Source: Janthinobacterium rivuli (GTDB lineage Bacteria; Pseudomonadota; Gammaproteobacteria; Burkholderiales; Burkholderiaceae_D). Taken from it: a DNA stretch of 64,000 nucleotides. The position numbers and the translations under genes are program-made. The notes beneath the pieces are model-generated. The model was given only the letters and a program-made list of their open reading frames with translations, had not been told where the DNA came from and ran no database searches. Below, piece by piece: positions 56,401 to 63,750 of this stretch (position 1 is the first letter of the stretch; each line of letters starts with the position of its first letter). The stretch covers positions 2,480,001-2,544,000 of the forward strand of contig NZ_CP121464.1 in assembly GCF_029690045.1 (NCBI RefSeq), read 5' to 3'.

Positions 56401-59400
56401 GCGGCCGTCGTGGCGGCGGCGGTATCGGCCGCTTGCGCGGCCTGGGCCGCTGCCAGCGAGGTGGCAGCGACGCCGGCGGCGGTGGCCGCGAGCGTGTCGT
56501 CCAGCGCCGCCGCCGTGGCTGCCGCCTGGGAAGTCAGGGCCAGGGTGGCGGCGGCGGTGGCGGCACTGTCAGCCGCGAGCGCATTGTTCAGGGCGGTCAG
56601 GGACGCTGCCGCCGTGGCTGCTGTCGAGGCGGCCGCCGCGTCATCGGCCTGCGCCGACTGTGCGGCGGCGAGCGACAAGGATGCCGTGGTGGCGGCGACG
56701 GTGGAGGCCAGTGCCGCCACCAGATCGAATGGATGGGCGGCCGAATAGGCGGCCAGGGCGGCGGCATTCGCGGCATCGTTGTTGGCGACGGTGGTCAGGG
56801 CGGCGGCATCCGTCAAGGCGGCCTTGGTGGCCGCCACGGTGGCGGCCGTGACGTTGAGCGTGTGGGCAGTCCCCAGCAGGACGGCGTCGGTGAGGCCGGC
56901 GACGGCGGCCGCGGCCGTGGAGGCGGTGGCGTTGACGGTCGCTGCCAGGCCCAGGGCGACGGCGTCCGTCAGGTTGGCCGTCGTTTGCGCTGCGGTGGCG
57001 GCGGCCGCATCGACGGTCGCTACCAGGCCCAGGGCGACGGCATCGGTCAGGGCGGCCGTGGCCGCTGCCGTGTTGGCGGCGGCCGTGGCGGCTGTCGAGA
57101 CGGTGCCCAGCGCCACGGCATCGGTCAGGCTGGCAACGGCGGCAGCGGTGCTGGCGGCCGTGTTGGCGGCCGTCGACACGAGGCCCAGCGCAACGGCGTC
57201 GGTCAGGTTGGCCGTCGTTTGCAGGGCGGCAGCGGCAGCCGCGTCGGCCGTGGCGACCAGGCCCAGGGCCGTGGCGTCGGTCAGCGCGGCGGTGGCGGCA
57301 GCCGTATTGGCGGCCGTGGTGGCAGCGGTCGAGAGCGTGCCCAGGGCCACCGCATCGGTCAGGTTGGCAACATTCGTCGCCGTATTGGCGGCGGCTGCGG
57401 CGGCCGTGGCGAGCAGGCCCAGTGCGGCGGCATCCGTCAGGTTGGCCGTTGTCTGCAGGGTGGCGGCCACGGTGGCATCGGCGGTCGAGATCAGGCCCAG
57501 CGCCGTGGCGTCCGTCAGCGCCGCCAGGCTGGCTGCCGAGGAGGCGACCAGCGCATCGGCATTCGAGATGAGGCTCAGCGCGGTGGCATCGGTCTGGCCA
57601 GCCGTCGTCAAGGCCAGGCCCGCGGCCGCGTCGGCGGCCGTCGAGACGAGGCCCAGGGCCACGGCGTCGGTCAGGTTGGCCGTGTTTTGCGCAGCCGTGG
57701 CTGCCGCTTGTGCCAAGGTATTGGCAGCGCTCAGCGTGTTGACGGCGGTCTGGGCGGCAAGTTCAGCGGCGGCGTCGGTGGTGGAAACGAGGCCCAGCGC
57801 GCCGGCATCGGTCAATGCGGCAGTGGCGGCTGCGGCAGTGGCGGTGGCCTGCGCCGCGGCAGCCGCGCTGACGGCCGAGATGTCGACCCCGCCCAGCCCG
57901 GCGGCTATTTCCGCCGCCGAGACGGCAGATGCCGCCGTGGCGATGAGTGCATCGGCATCGGTCGCGGCGGCGATGGCTTGCAGGCCGGTGGCCGTCAGCG
58001 CATCGGCGGTGGAGATGCCGGCAAGAATGGTGGCATCGAACAGGGCGGCAGTGATATCGGCGTTATCGGCGCCGAGCTGCAAGCTATTGACGGTGGCCGT
58101 CAGGTCGAGCACGCTGGTTTGGCCAGCCGTGACGTTGGCGGCCAGGGCGGCGAGGTTGGCGAGATTGAAGGCATTGAGCGCGACATTGACGTCCAGCAGG
58201 CTGGCTTGCGCATTCGCCGCATCGGCATCGGCATCGGCCTGGTCGGCCGCTTGCTGCAGGGCGACGACATCGGTCTGGTCAGCCACTGTTTGCGCATTCG
58301 CGGCATCGCTGGCGGCGGCTGCGTCGGCAGCGGCCAGGGCGGCCGCATCCGTCTGGTTGGCCGTCGTTTGCGCCGTCAGCGCGGCGGCGGCATCGGCGTC
58401 GGAAATCACTTGCAGGGCGGCCGCGTCCGTCAATGCCGCTTGCGTGGCGGCGCTGGCGGCCGTGCTGGCGGCTGCATCGGCCGTGATTTGCAGGGCGGCC
58501 GCGTCGCTCAGGCTGGCCGTGACGACGGCATTCGCCGCCACCGTGGCGGCAAGGGCAGCGGCCGCGTCGAGCGCGGCGGCATCGCTACTGGCGGCCAGGG
58601 CGGCGGCCGCCGCCGTGGCGGCATCGGCATCGGAAATCAGGGCCAGCGCGGCCGCATCCGTCAGGCCGGCCTGGAGTTGCGCGGCGTCCGATGCCAGGGT
58701 GGCGGCATCGGCGATCAGGCCCAGGGTGGGCGCGTCCGTCATGTTCGCTTGTGTCTGGGCATTGGCGGCGTTTGTCGCGGCGGCATTGGCTGCCGCTTGC
58801 AGGGCGACGGCGTCGGTGGCGTTGGCGATGGTAGCGTCCTGGGCGGCAACGCCGGCGGCGGCATCGGCTGCCATGCTCAAGGTGACGGCGTCGGTCAGCC
58901 CCGCTTGGGTGGCGGCGGCGGTGGCTGCGTTCGCGGCGGCGGTGGCGGCGATGCCCAGTGCCGTGGCGTCGCTGGCATTGGCCGCTGTCGCCGCATCGGC
59001 GGCGGCCGTGGCGGCGGCGCTGGCGGCGGCGGCCAGGGCGGCGGCATCGGTCACATCGGCCAGTTCGGTCGCGGCGGCAGACGCGGCGGCATCCGCATCC
59101 GAGATGAGGGCCAGGGCGTCGGCATCGGTAAAGCTGGCCTGGATGCCTGCGGCGACGGCGGCGTTGGCGGCGGCCGTTGCCGCCAGGTCCAGCGCGGCGG
59201 CGTCCGTGGCATTGGCCAGCGCCGTGGCGGCGGCAGCGGCGGCGGCATCGTTGGCCGCGATGACGCCAAGGGCTGCCGCATCGGTCAGCGCTGCCTGGGT
59301 GTTGGCCGCGGCGGCGACCACGTCGGCGGCATCGGCGACGGCTTGCAGCGCCGGGGCGTTGGTCTGGTCCGCTTGCGTTTGCGCCGCATCGGCAGCGGCG

Positions 59401-60530
59401 TGCGCGGCGGCGGCGTTGGCGGCGGCCGTGGCGGCGGCCGCATCGGCATTTTGCGCCGAGGTGGTGGCGGCAAGGGATATGGCGGCGGTGGCGGCAGCGG
59501 CGGCGGCCGCGCTGTCGTCATCCGTGGCGGCGCCAGCGGCCGCTTGCGCGCCGGGGACGACGGCCGCCGTGCTGGCCGCCAGCGTGTCGTCGCTGGTGGC
59601 GGTATTGGCGGCGAGCAAAGCTGCCGCCGCCGCAGCGGCGGCCTGCGCCGCCAGTTGGTCGGCCAGGATGGCGGCATTCGCCGCTGCCAGCGAAGCTGCT
59701 GCCGTGGCCGCTGCCGCGGCGGCGGCGGCGTCATCGGCCAGAGCGTTATTGGCGGCGGCGACAGCCGCGGCGGCGGCCAGTATGGCTGCGTCGGTGACGA
59801 CGGTGGTGGTGGATTGATTGCCGGTGCCACCGCCGGTCGAGCCGCCCGTGCCACCGGTACCGCCTGTACCTCCTGTCCCCGTGCCACCGCCGGTGCCGCC
59901 AGTGCCCGTACCGCCGCCAGTGCCGCCGGTGCCCGTGCCACCGCCGGTGCCACCACCGGTACCGCCCGTGCCACCGGTGCCGGAGCCGCCGGCCGCAGCG
60001 CCACCGCCTCCGCCACCGCCTGCCGCGGCGGCAACCAGGCCAAGGCCGCCGAGCGCGCCCAGCACGCCAAGTCCGCCCAGCCCGCCTGTAGCGCCGGCAC
60101 CTGCACCCGCGCCAGCCGAAGCCCCGGCGACATCGACCACACTGCCGCTGGGGATGCCGGCCGCCCCGGCGCCGGCGCCAGCGGCGCCACCGTTGTTGTC
60201 GCTTTGCGGCGTGCCGGAATCGGCGCCGCCGTTGCCCGCCTGGCCGGCCGCCGCACCACTGCCGCCGGCTGCCAGGGCGGCTGCCGCAGCCAGCGCCGCG
60301 GCCGTGCCCAGGGCGGCGGCATTGCCGCTTTCGGCGCTTCCCGTGACTTCCACGACATTTTCAGGCGGCATGGTCGCGCTGGCATCGGCCCCTTTGATCA
60401 GTTCGTCTTCGTCATACTGCTTGCGCTCGCCGTCTTTTGGATTGACGGCTTTTTTTGCCGGCGTCGTGATCCTGGCGGCTGCGCCTTCGGCATTGACGGG
60501 AACTTGGGCTGGATTTTGGGTGGTGGCCAT
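53463..60530 (-). CDS. Giant alanine-rich T1SS-secreted repeat protein
   Basis: About 2355 residues, start ATG 60530 (MATTQNPAQVPV) with GGAG 8 bp upstream. The N-terminal 100 residues are followed by Ala/Gly stretches, a Gly/Thr linker (about 171-238), 24-residue repeats (about 247-387), 26-residue repeats with the motif LTDAxALGL (388-1255), 24-residue repeats with ADD (1270-2105), more 26-residue repeats (2106-2220) and a C-terminal domain (2228-2355; GGDVIDMSAIAD and ALVLLSGVNITQL) like T1SS targets. Ala dominates; Lys, Arg, Cys and Trp are nearly absent. No RTX nonapeptides are visible. Immediately followed by its own T1SS genes. Likely a secreted fibre or adhesin; function not known. 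Confidence 0.85.
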   Translation of the reverse strand: MATTQNPAQVPVNAEGAAARITTPAKKAVNPKDGERKQYDEDELIKGADASATMPPENVVEVTGSAESGNAAALGTAAALAAAAALAAGGSGAAAGQAGNGGADSGTPQSDNNGGAAGAGAGAAGIPSGSVVDVAGASAGAGAGAGATGGLGGLGVLGALGGLGLVAAAAGGGGGGGAAAGGSGTGGTGGTGGGTGGGTGTGGTGGGTGTGGTGGGTGTGGTGGTGGTGGSTGGGTGNQSTTTVVTDAAILAAAAAVAAANNALADDAAAAAAAATAAASLAAANAAILADQLAAQAAAAAAAALLAANTATSDDTLAASTAAVVPGAQAAAGAATDDDSAAAAAAATAAISLAATTSAQNADAAAATAAANAAAAHAAADAAQTQADQTNAPALQAVADAADVVAAAANTQAALTDAAALGVIAANDAAAAAAATALANATDAAALDLAATAAANAAVAAGIQASFTDADALALISDADAAASAAATELADVTDAAALAAAASAAATAAADAATAANASDATALGIAATAAANAATAAATQAGLTDAVTLSMAADAAAGVAAQDATIANATDAVALQAAANAAATNAANAQTQANMTDAPTLGLIADAATLASDAAQLQAGLTDAAALALISDADAATAAAAALAASSDAAALDAAAALAATVAANAVVTASLSDAAALQITADAAASTAASAATQAALTDAAALQVISDADAAAALTAQTTANQTDAAALAAADAAAASDAANAQTVADQTDVVALQQAADQADADADAANAQASLLDVNVALNAFNLANLAALAANVTAGQTSVLDLTATVNSLQLGADNADITAALFDATILAGISTADALTATGLQAIAAATDADALIATAASAVSAAEIAAGLGGVDISAVSAAAAAQATATAAAATAALTDAGALGLVSTTDAAAELAAQTAVNTLSAANTLAQAAATAAQNTANLTDAVALGLVSTAADAAAGLALTTAGQTDATALSLISNADALVASSAASLAALTDATALGLISTADATVAATLQTTANLTDAAALGLLATAAAAAANTATNVANLTDAVALGTLSTAATTAANTAAATAALTDATALGLVATADAAAAAALQTTANLTDAVALGLVSTAANTAASTAAAVASLTDAVALGTVSTAATAAANTAAATAALTDAVALGLVATVDAAAATAAQTTANLTDAVALGLAATVNATASTAAAAVAGLTDAVLLGTAHTLNVTAATVAATKAALTDAAALTTVANNDAANAAALAAYSAAHPFDLVAALASTVAATTASLSLAAAQSAQADDAAAASTAATAAASLTALNNALAADSAATAAATLALTSQAAATAAALDDTLAATAAGVAATSLAAAQAAQAADTAAATTAATAASALAALNAALQADANAAATAAAAITTSAATAAAVADDLAAATAATVANVSQAAAQAAQLADSAAASAATIAANALASLNAALADDAAAAAAVLNSTNATAAAVAAATADTAAAAAAAVAAISAAATQHAQADDIAAATAALTASISLAATQAAQAADLAVGTTAAAAASALAALTQALNDDSLAAAAATAAANAQTALNNATTALNAAIVTASASLAAANAAAADDATAASTAAAAAAAQLLANAALLADTDLALLATAANNALKAASLALAADDAAADAAHTAALSAAATLAAQLSDTAALNAHAALNAAIANLTAAVTADVNATDADNDKTLKLNLLLAAQGAADDAAQANANAAAAHAALAAAQADDAAAATAAANAVAAHAAAVAAQNADAAAAAAAAQAAISMANTLNAQADDATAAAAATAAANAQLALDAAIAADANVAATAAAAAAAQLAAQNAHDADVAAAAAAVAAAITLAATQAAQADDAAAALAAANAANAQAAHNAAVADDQAAADAAATAALAQAAATAAAAADAAATASAAAAAASLLAAQAAQADDTAANQAAANAAAAAAAHTAAIAADALAVSTATAAASALAAATAAQNDDDAAAAAAAQAASSLADTQQAQADDAAAAAATVNANTAIAAAAAAHAADAAAPLAQAQAAASLLALQAAQADDAAAASAAAAAAQAHANANAAQADDAAAAQANADAQAADVVLAQANALAAQTDASALAVVSNADAAAAAAAQALADQTDAVALTQAADAAAAAALAAAQTAALTDANALHLAADAAAAAAVQAQAQADLTDASSLTVAANADAAAAAAAQAQADLTDASQLFVLSQNALHNPLTVADFSTGLPAAGGDVIDMSAIADLTAAVAVGVNLSTDFGNDNLFIFDGTSVSIGAAASAIAADSSVLSGQGYIVIADAQNSGAVTVYHSSDLSNANAIDTALVLLSGVNITQLTAANFVV
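53466..53849 (-). other. C-terminal T1SS target domain of the giant protein
   Basis: About residues 2228-2355. Beta-rich, with LTVADFSTGLPAAGGDVIDMS, GYIVIADAQNSGAVTVYHSSD and a final ALVLLSGVNITQLTAANF segment. The pattern of hydrophobic strands and a terminal hydrophobic strand is that of T1SS C-terminal secretion domains; I infer this is the signal read by the ABC transporter. Confidence 0.7.
53871..54215 (-). repeat. C-terminal 26-residue repeats
   Basis: About residues 2106-2220. Four to five units opening with QTDASAL, QTDAVAL, LTDANAL, LTDASSL and LTDASQL. Same repeat class as the long central block. Confidence 0.7.
54216..56723 (-). repeat. 24-residue repeat block
   Basis: About residues 1270-2105, about 35 units with a strict 24-residue period. 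Consecutive examples: AAQAAQAADTAAATTA..., ALNAALQADANAAATA..., ATAAAVADDLAAATAA.... Asp recurs at unit positions 8-9. Units diverge at the DNA level. Confidence 0.75.
56766..59369 (-). repeat. 26-residue repeat block
   Basis: About residues 388-1255, roughly 33 units with a 26-residue period. Consensus L-T-D-A-x-A-L-G-L followed by an Ala-rich stretch and ending Q-T-T-A-N. The T/S-D at unit start resembles a helix N-cap, so each unit may be one helix-turn. A few units are lengthened or lack a residue. Confidence 0.75.
59370..59792 (-). repeat. N-terminal 24-residue repeats
   Basis: About residues 247-387. Ala-rich units with ADD (for example NNALADDAAAAAAAATAAAS), less regular than the second block. 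Confidence 0.6.
59817..60020 (-). other. Gly/Thr-rich linker of the giant protein
   Basis: About residues 171-238, made of GGT and GGGT/GTGG units. It is a low-complexity, presumably flexible segment between the N-terminal part and the repeat stalk, and its DNA is internally repetitive, so copy-number change is plausible. Confidence 0.75.
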
Positions 60531-61239
60531 TTGGAAGTCTCCGGAAAAGGTTATGTACTCGTTCAATTTTCTAAAATAATAAAAAATCAATAATCTGATT
60601 CGATTCCTTGCTTGCTCCGGCGAGGCTTGGGCCGTGGTCGAACTTGGGTGTTACCGATGTCGATAATGGCAAGTAAAACATAACTGGAAAAAAAACGCTG
60701 GCACAACAGAACATTTATTCAGAAACTATAAAAATGCCATTTTTATAGTTGTTTCATGCGGCATCATTTTTTTGTCTTTTGTTTCTATTGCAACTGGATT
60801 GCCGGCTGATATTCACTCGCGGAATGCGGTATTTACAGGCGATGCCTATCTGCTCCCACTCTGATGATAGTTTCAATTCTGAAACTTTCAATTTCATTTT
60901 GATCATTTTTCATGACTCTATTCTGTCAAGCTTTGCTTTCACCAATCATCACGAATTGTCACGAAATGGAGCTTTCCTGCTGAATCTGCCAACATGCGCC
61001 AGTGTTTCTGCGTCTTTTATTCAAAAAACATATCGCTATCGAATTGCTAGTTGTTGCTTTTTTGTGTGGTGATTATCAAATGTGATTTGGAATAAAATAC
61101 GATAGAAATAATTATTTGTAATTATCATATCGATTTATTACTATCGATCGGATAGCCGGTATTGAATGAAGAGGATTTTTCATAATAACTATCAGTAAAG
61201 TAGTTATTGCTTCATTGACTTGAATGGGGCGGAAAATGC
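60531..61239. other. AT-rich non-coding region upstream of the giant gene
   Basis: About 700 bp clearly richer in A/T than the rest of the window. It holds the perfect inverted repeat at 60724-60750 and the smaller AGTTTC-AATTCT-GAAACT at 60869-60886. A 107-codon plus-strand frame (60749-61072) shows no domain or gene-like composition and I do not call it. The region probably contains the promoter and silencing/regulatory sites of the T1SS substrate gene; no confident -10/-35 pair could be fixed. Confidence 0.6.
60724..60750. promoter_or_regulatory. Perfect 12-bp inverted repeat before the giant gene
   Basis: AACTATAAAAAT (60724-60735) / ATTTTTATAGTT (60739-60750) with a 3-bp spacer, about 195 bp before the start. 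Likely a regulator site in the AT-rich region. Confidence 0.65.
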
Positions 61240-61268
61240 AAAACGCCCCGACGGGCGGGGCGTTTTTT
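61240..61268. terminator. Terminator after the ABC permease gene
   Basis: Stem AACGCCCC (61242-61249) / GGGGCGTT (61257-61264) with a T run on the plus side and an A run on the other; likely bidirectional. Confidence 0.8.
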
Positions 61269-61289
61269 AGGGGATGAGACAGTGCGCTG

Positions 61290-62291
61290 TCAGCCTTCCT
61301 CGCGCCAGCGGCGCAGGCGGATGGCGGCGTAAATCAGCGCCGCGCCTGCCGCCGCGCCCAGCCAGACGGCTGGCAAGGCCAGGCTGGACCAGGAATTGCT
61401 GAACACATCGATGCGCGTCATGTGCGATCCTCCCTCCGCCAGGGCGTGCATGCGCGGCAGCAGTTCCGGTTCGAACAGATACCAACTGCCGGGGAGAGTG
61501 CCCAGCAGGGCGCGTCCGATGACATTCATCTGTATCCAGCTGAGATCGCTTTCCGTCTGCGTCAGCTTGCCTGCCCAGACTGTCAGGATAAGCAGCAGCA
61601 GCGGCACGCCGACGGCCCACAGGAAGACTTTCGACTTGGCCCAGCTCGATACCATCAGCAGCCAGCCAACGGTCGGCAAGGCCCACAGACAATACACGGG
61701 CAGCAAGCCGAACACGCGCAGCGGTCCCAGGTACAGGCCCGGGGTGGCGAGCAGTTCGGCAAACACGTGGATGCCGTTGGCCGCCAGTACGCCGCTGAGG
61801 ATCAGGATCAGGGCCAGCGACGTCAGGCTGGCTGCAGCAGCCACGATCAGCGGTGCGACCAGCAGGGCGATGGCCGCTTTCGACAGCACTGTCTGCGCAT
61901 CCGAAATGGGCAGCGATTTCCAGAACAGCACGCTGCGGTCGCGGCGGTCGTCATGCAGGGCGCTCAGGCAATAGAAAAACACGAGGAAACCCAGCGCCAG
62001 GAACAGCGGCGCGGCCGCGTACGTATAGTTGTTGGCGACGGCGTCGATGATTTCCGTGCGGCGCGGCCCGAAGGTGCGCGTATTGAAGATGGTGCTCCAG
62101 GAAATTTCCTCGCCGTTGACGATGAGCGCCGTGTGCATTTTGGTCCTTGCGACAGTCGCGGCCGCCATCAGGGCGCCCAGCACCGTCATGACGACGCCGA
62201 TCAGGGCCGGCGTCCACACCAGCATGCCCTTGTGTTCCCACAACTCGCGCCGGAGCAGCCATTGCATCTTGTTTACAGGGGAAATACTCAT
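61290..62291 (-). CDS. ABC-2 type transporter permease
   Basis: 333 residues with about six to seven membrane helices (for example LVWTPALIGVVMTVLGALMAA, AAPLFLALGFLVFFYCLSAL). It is the permease of the YtrA-type operon. Substrate unknown; systems with a GntR/YtrA regulator often handle cell-wall-active compounds or cofactors. It overlaps the ATPase gene by 4 bp. Confidence 0.88.
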   Translation of the reverse strand: MSISPVNKMQWLLRRELWEHKGMLVWTPALIGVVMTVLGALMAAATVARTKMHTALIVNGEEISWSTIFNTRTFGPRRTEIIDAVANNYTYAAAPLFLALGFLVFFYCLSALHDDRRDRSVLFWKSLPISDAQTVLSKAAIALLVAPLIVAAAASLTSLALILILSGVLAANGIHVFAELLATPGLYLGPLRVFGLLPVYCLWALPTVGWLLMVSSWAKSKVFLWAVGVPLLLLILTVWAGKLTQTESDLSWIQMNVIGRALLGTLPGSWYLFEPELLPRMHALAEGGSHMTRIDVFSNSWSSLALPAVWLGAAAGAALIYAAIRLRRWREEG

Positions 62292-63160
62292 TGGTACGAT
62301 CCTTTCATGGTCGCGACAAACAGGTCAGCCAGGCTGGGCGTGCGTACTTCGCCGAGGGCGGCCAGCTGGGTGCGGGCGACGCCATCGAACAGCATCACCG
62401 ACTTGCCGAACACGCTGCGTTCGCTGATCGGCTGCAGGGCGCGCGCCGGATTGACGTGCTGCGGACCCACCATCACCTCGATGTAGCGCTCGCCTACTTC
62501 TTCCATGCTCGACGCCAGCACGATCTGGCCGTCGCGAATGAACATCAGGTCGCTGAGGATGTGTTCCACTTCCTCGATCTGGTGCGTGGTGATGACGATG
62601 GTCTTGTTTTCATCAAAATAGTCTTCCAGCAAGTTCTGGTAGAACTGCTTGCGGTAGAGGATGTCCAGGCCCAGGGTCGGCTCGTCGAGCACCAGCAGTT
62701 TGGCGTCGATGGCCATCACCAGTGCAAGGTGCAGCTGCACCACCATGCCCTTCGACATGGCCTTGACCTTCATTTTCGGCGACAGTTTGGTGTGGGCCAG
62801 GTAGCGTTCAGCCTTGCTGCGGTCGAAACGTGGATGCACGCCGGCAACGAAATCGATGGCGTCGGCCACGCGCAGCCAGCCCGGCAGGATGGCCACGTCG
62901 GCGATGAAGCACACGTCTTCCATCAGCGCGTCGCGCTGCACGCGGGGATCGCGCCCCAGCACCGACAAGTCGCCCTCGAAGCCCGTCAGGCCCAGGATGG
63001 CTTTCAGCGTGGTGGTCTTGCCGGAGCCGTTAGGCCCGATCAAGCCGACGATGCGGCCCGGCGCGATATCGAAGCTGATGCCATTGATGGCCACCTGCTT
63101 GCCATACTGCTTGCGCAGGCCGCGCGCGCTGATGACGCTGTCCTTGTTCAATGCATTCAT
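62288..63160 (-). CDS. ABC transporter ATP-binding protein
   Basis: 290 residues. Walker A GLIGPNGSGKTTTLKAI and Walker B KLLVLDEPTLGLDILYR; the signature is less canonical (MSKGMVVQLHLALVMAID). Typical ATPase of YtrBC-like transporters. Overlaps both neighbours by 4 bp. Confidence 0.92.
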   Translation of the reverse strand: MNALNKDSVISARGLRKQYGKQVAINGISFDIAPGRIVGLIGPNGSGKTTTLKAILGLTGFEGDLSVLGRDPRVQRDALMEDVCFIADVAILPGWLRVADAIDFVAGVHPRFDRSKAERYLAHTKLSPKMKVKAMSKGMVVQLHLALVMAIDAKLLVLDEPTLGLDILYRKQFYQNLLEDYFDENKTIVITTHQIEEVEHILSDLMFIRDGQIVLASSMEEVGERYIEVMVGPQHVNPARALQPISERSVFGKSVMLFDGVARTQLAALGEVRTPSLADLFVATMKGSYQ

Positions 63161-63537
63161 GCGTTCTCTCCGTGTGCGCCGGCGTCGCGGCTCGCTTGCA
63201 GCAGTTGATCGAGGTCAAGGCCCAGGCGCGTGATGTGTTCCAGCAAGGCTGGCCATTCTTCGCGCAGGAAGCGTTCGCGTTCACTGGCCAGCAATTTGTC
63301 GCGGGCGCCTTCCAGTACATACATGCCGAGTCCTCTGCGTTTTTCCACCAGGGCATCGTCGACCAGTTCCTGGTAGGCGCGCGAGACCGTGATGGGATTC
63401 AATTGATAATCGGCCGCCACCTGGCGCACCGAAGGCAAGGCGTCGCCGGATTGCAGCACGCCATCGAGCATCATGCCCACCACCCTGGCCTTGAGCTGGC
63501 GGTAGATGGGGCTATTGTCATTCCATTCCGCGCTCAT
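63157..63537 (-). CDS. GntR-family regulator (YtrA subfamily)
   Basis: 126 residues: a winged-helix GntR domain (about 10-80; SPIYRQLKARVVGMML and LPSVRQVAADYQLNPITVSRAYQELV) and a short helical tail. The short length with no effector domain is the YtrA type. First gene of the operon; a palindromic operator overlaps its promoter. A repressor of the operon is likely. Confidence 0.92.
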   Translation of the reverse strand: MSAEWNDNSPIYRQLKARVVGMMLDGVLQSGDALPSVRQVAADYQLNPITVSRAYQELVDDALVEKRRGLGMYVLEGARDKLLASERERFLREEWPALLEHITRLGLDLDQLLQASRDAGAHGENA

Positions 63538-63620
63538 GGGATGCGCTCCGACAAGGGGGGGGCGGTGCGGCGCATGAAAAATGCTGTTGGCATTGAAGCT
63601 CCGTGATGTATCGAGTTGGT

Positions 63621-63658
63621 GTTGTAGTTAACTATAACAGTGAAAATTCAAATGTCAA
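63621..63658 (-). promoter_or_regulatory. Promoter and operator of the GntR/ABC operon
   Basis: On the minus strand TTGACA (63653-63658), 16-bp spacer, TATAGT (63631-63636). It overlaps the palindrome GTTGTAGTTAACTATAAC (63621-63638; perfect core TAGTTAACTA), the probable YtrA-type operator. About 84 bp before the start. Confidence 0.8.
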
Positions 63659-63689
63659 CATATTCATGTTTTTCTATCCACAAGGAAAC

Positions 63690-63695
63690 TATAAT
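63690..63695 (+). promoter_or_regulatory. Candidate -10 for the lipoprotein gene
   Basis: TATAAT in AT-rich sequence 55 bp before the ATG; no good -35 was found. Confidence 0.45.
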
Positions 63696-63750
63696 ATTGT
63701 GTGTTTGAAAATCTTACTTGATAACTTTTGGCGTGCATGTCGCCGCAACC

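Noticed and set aside
53238..60593. A 2451-codon plus-strand frame antisense to the giant secreted gene, plus long plus-strand frames 53647-56748 and 56779-59817
   Set aside because: They arise because repeated Ala codons (GCC, GCG) have no stop codons in antisense frames. Their Gly/Arg- or Ala-rich translations have no domains, while the minus-strand frame has a secretion domain and T1SS neighbours.
60749..61072. 107-codon plus-strand frame in the AT-rich region
   Set aside because: Hydrophobic, Cys/Phe-rich composition unlike neighbours, no domain and no clear ribosome site; its start sits beside a perfect inverted repeat.
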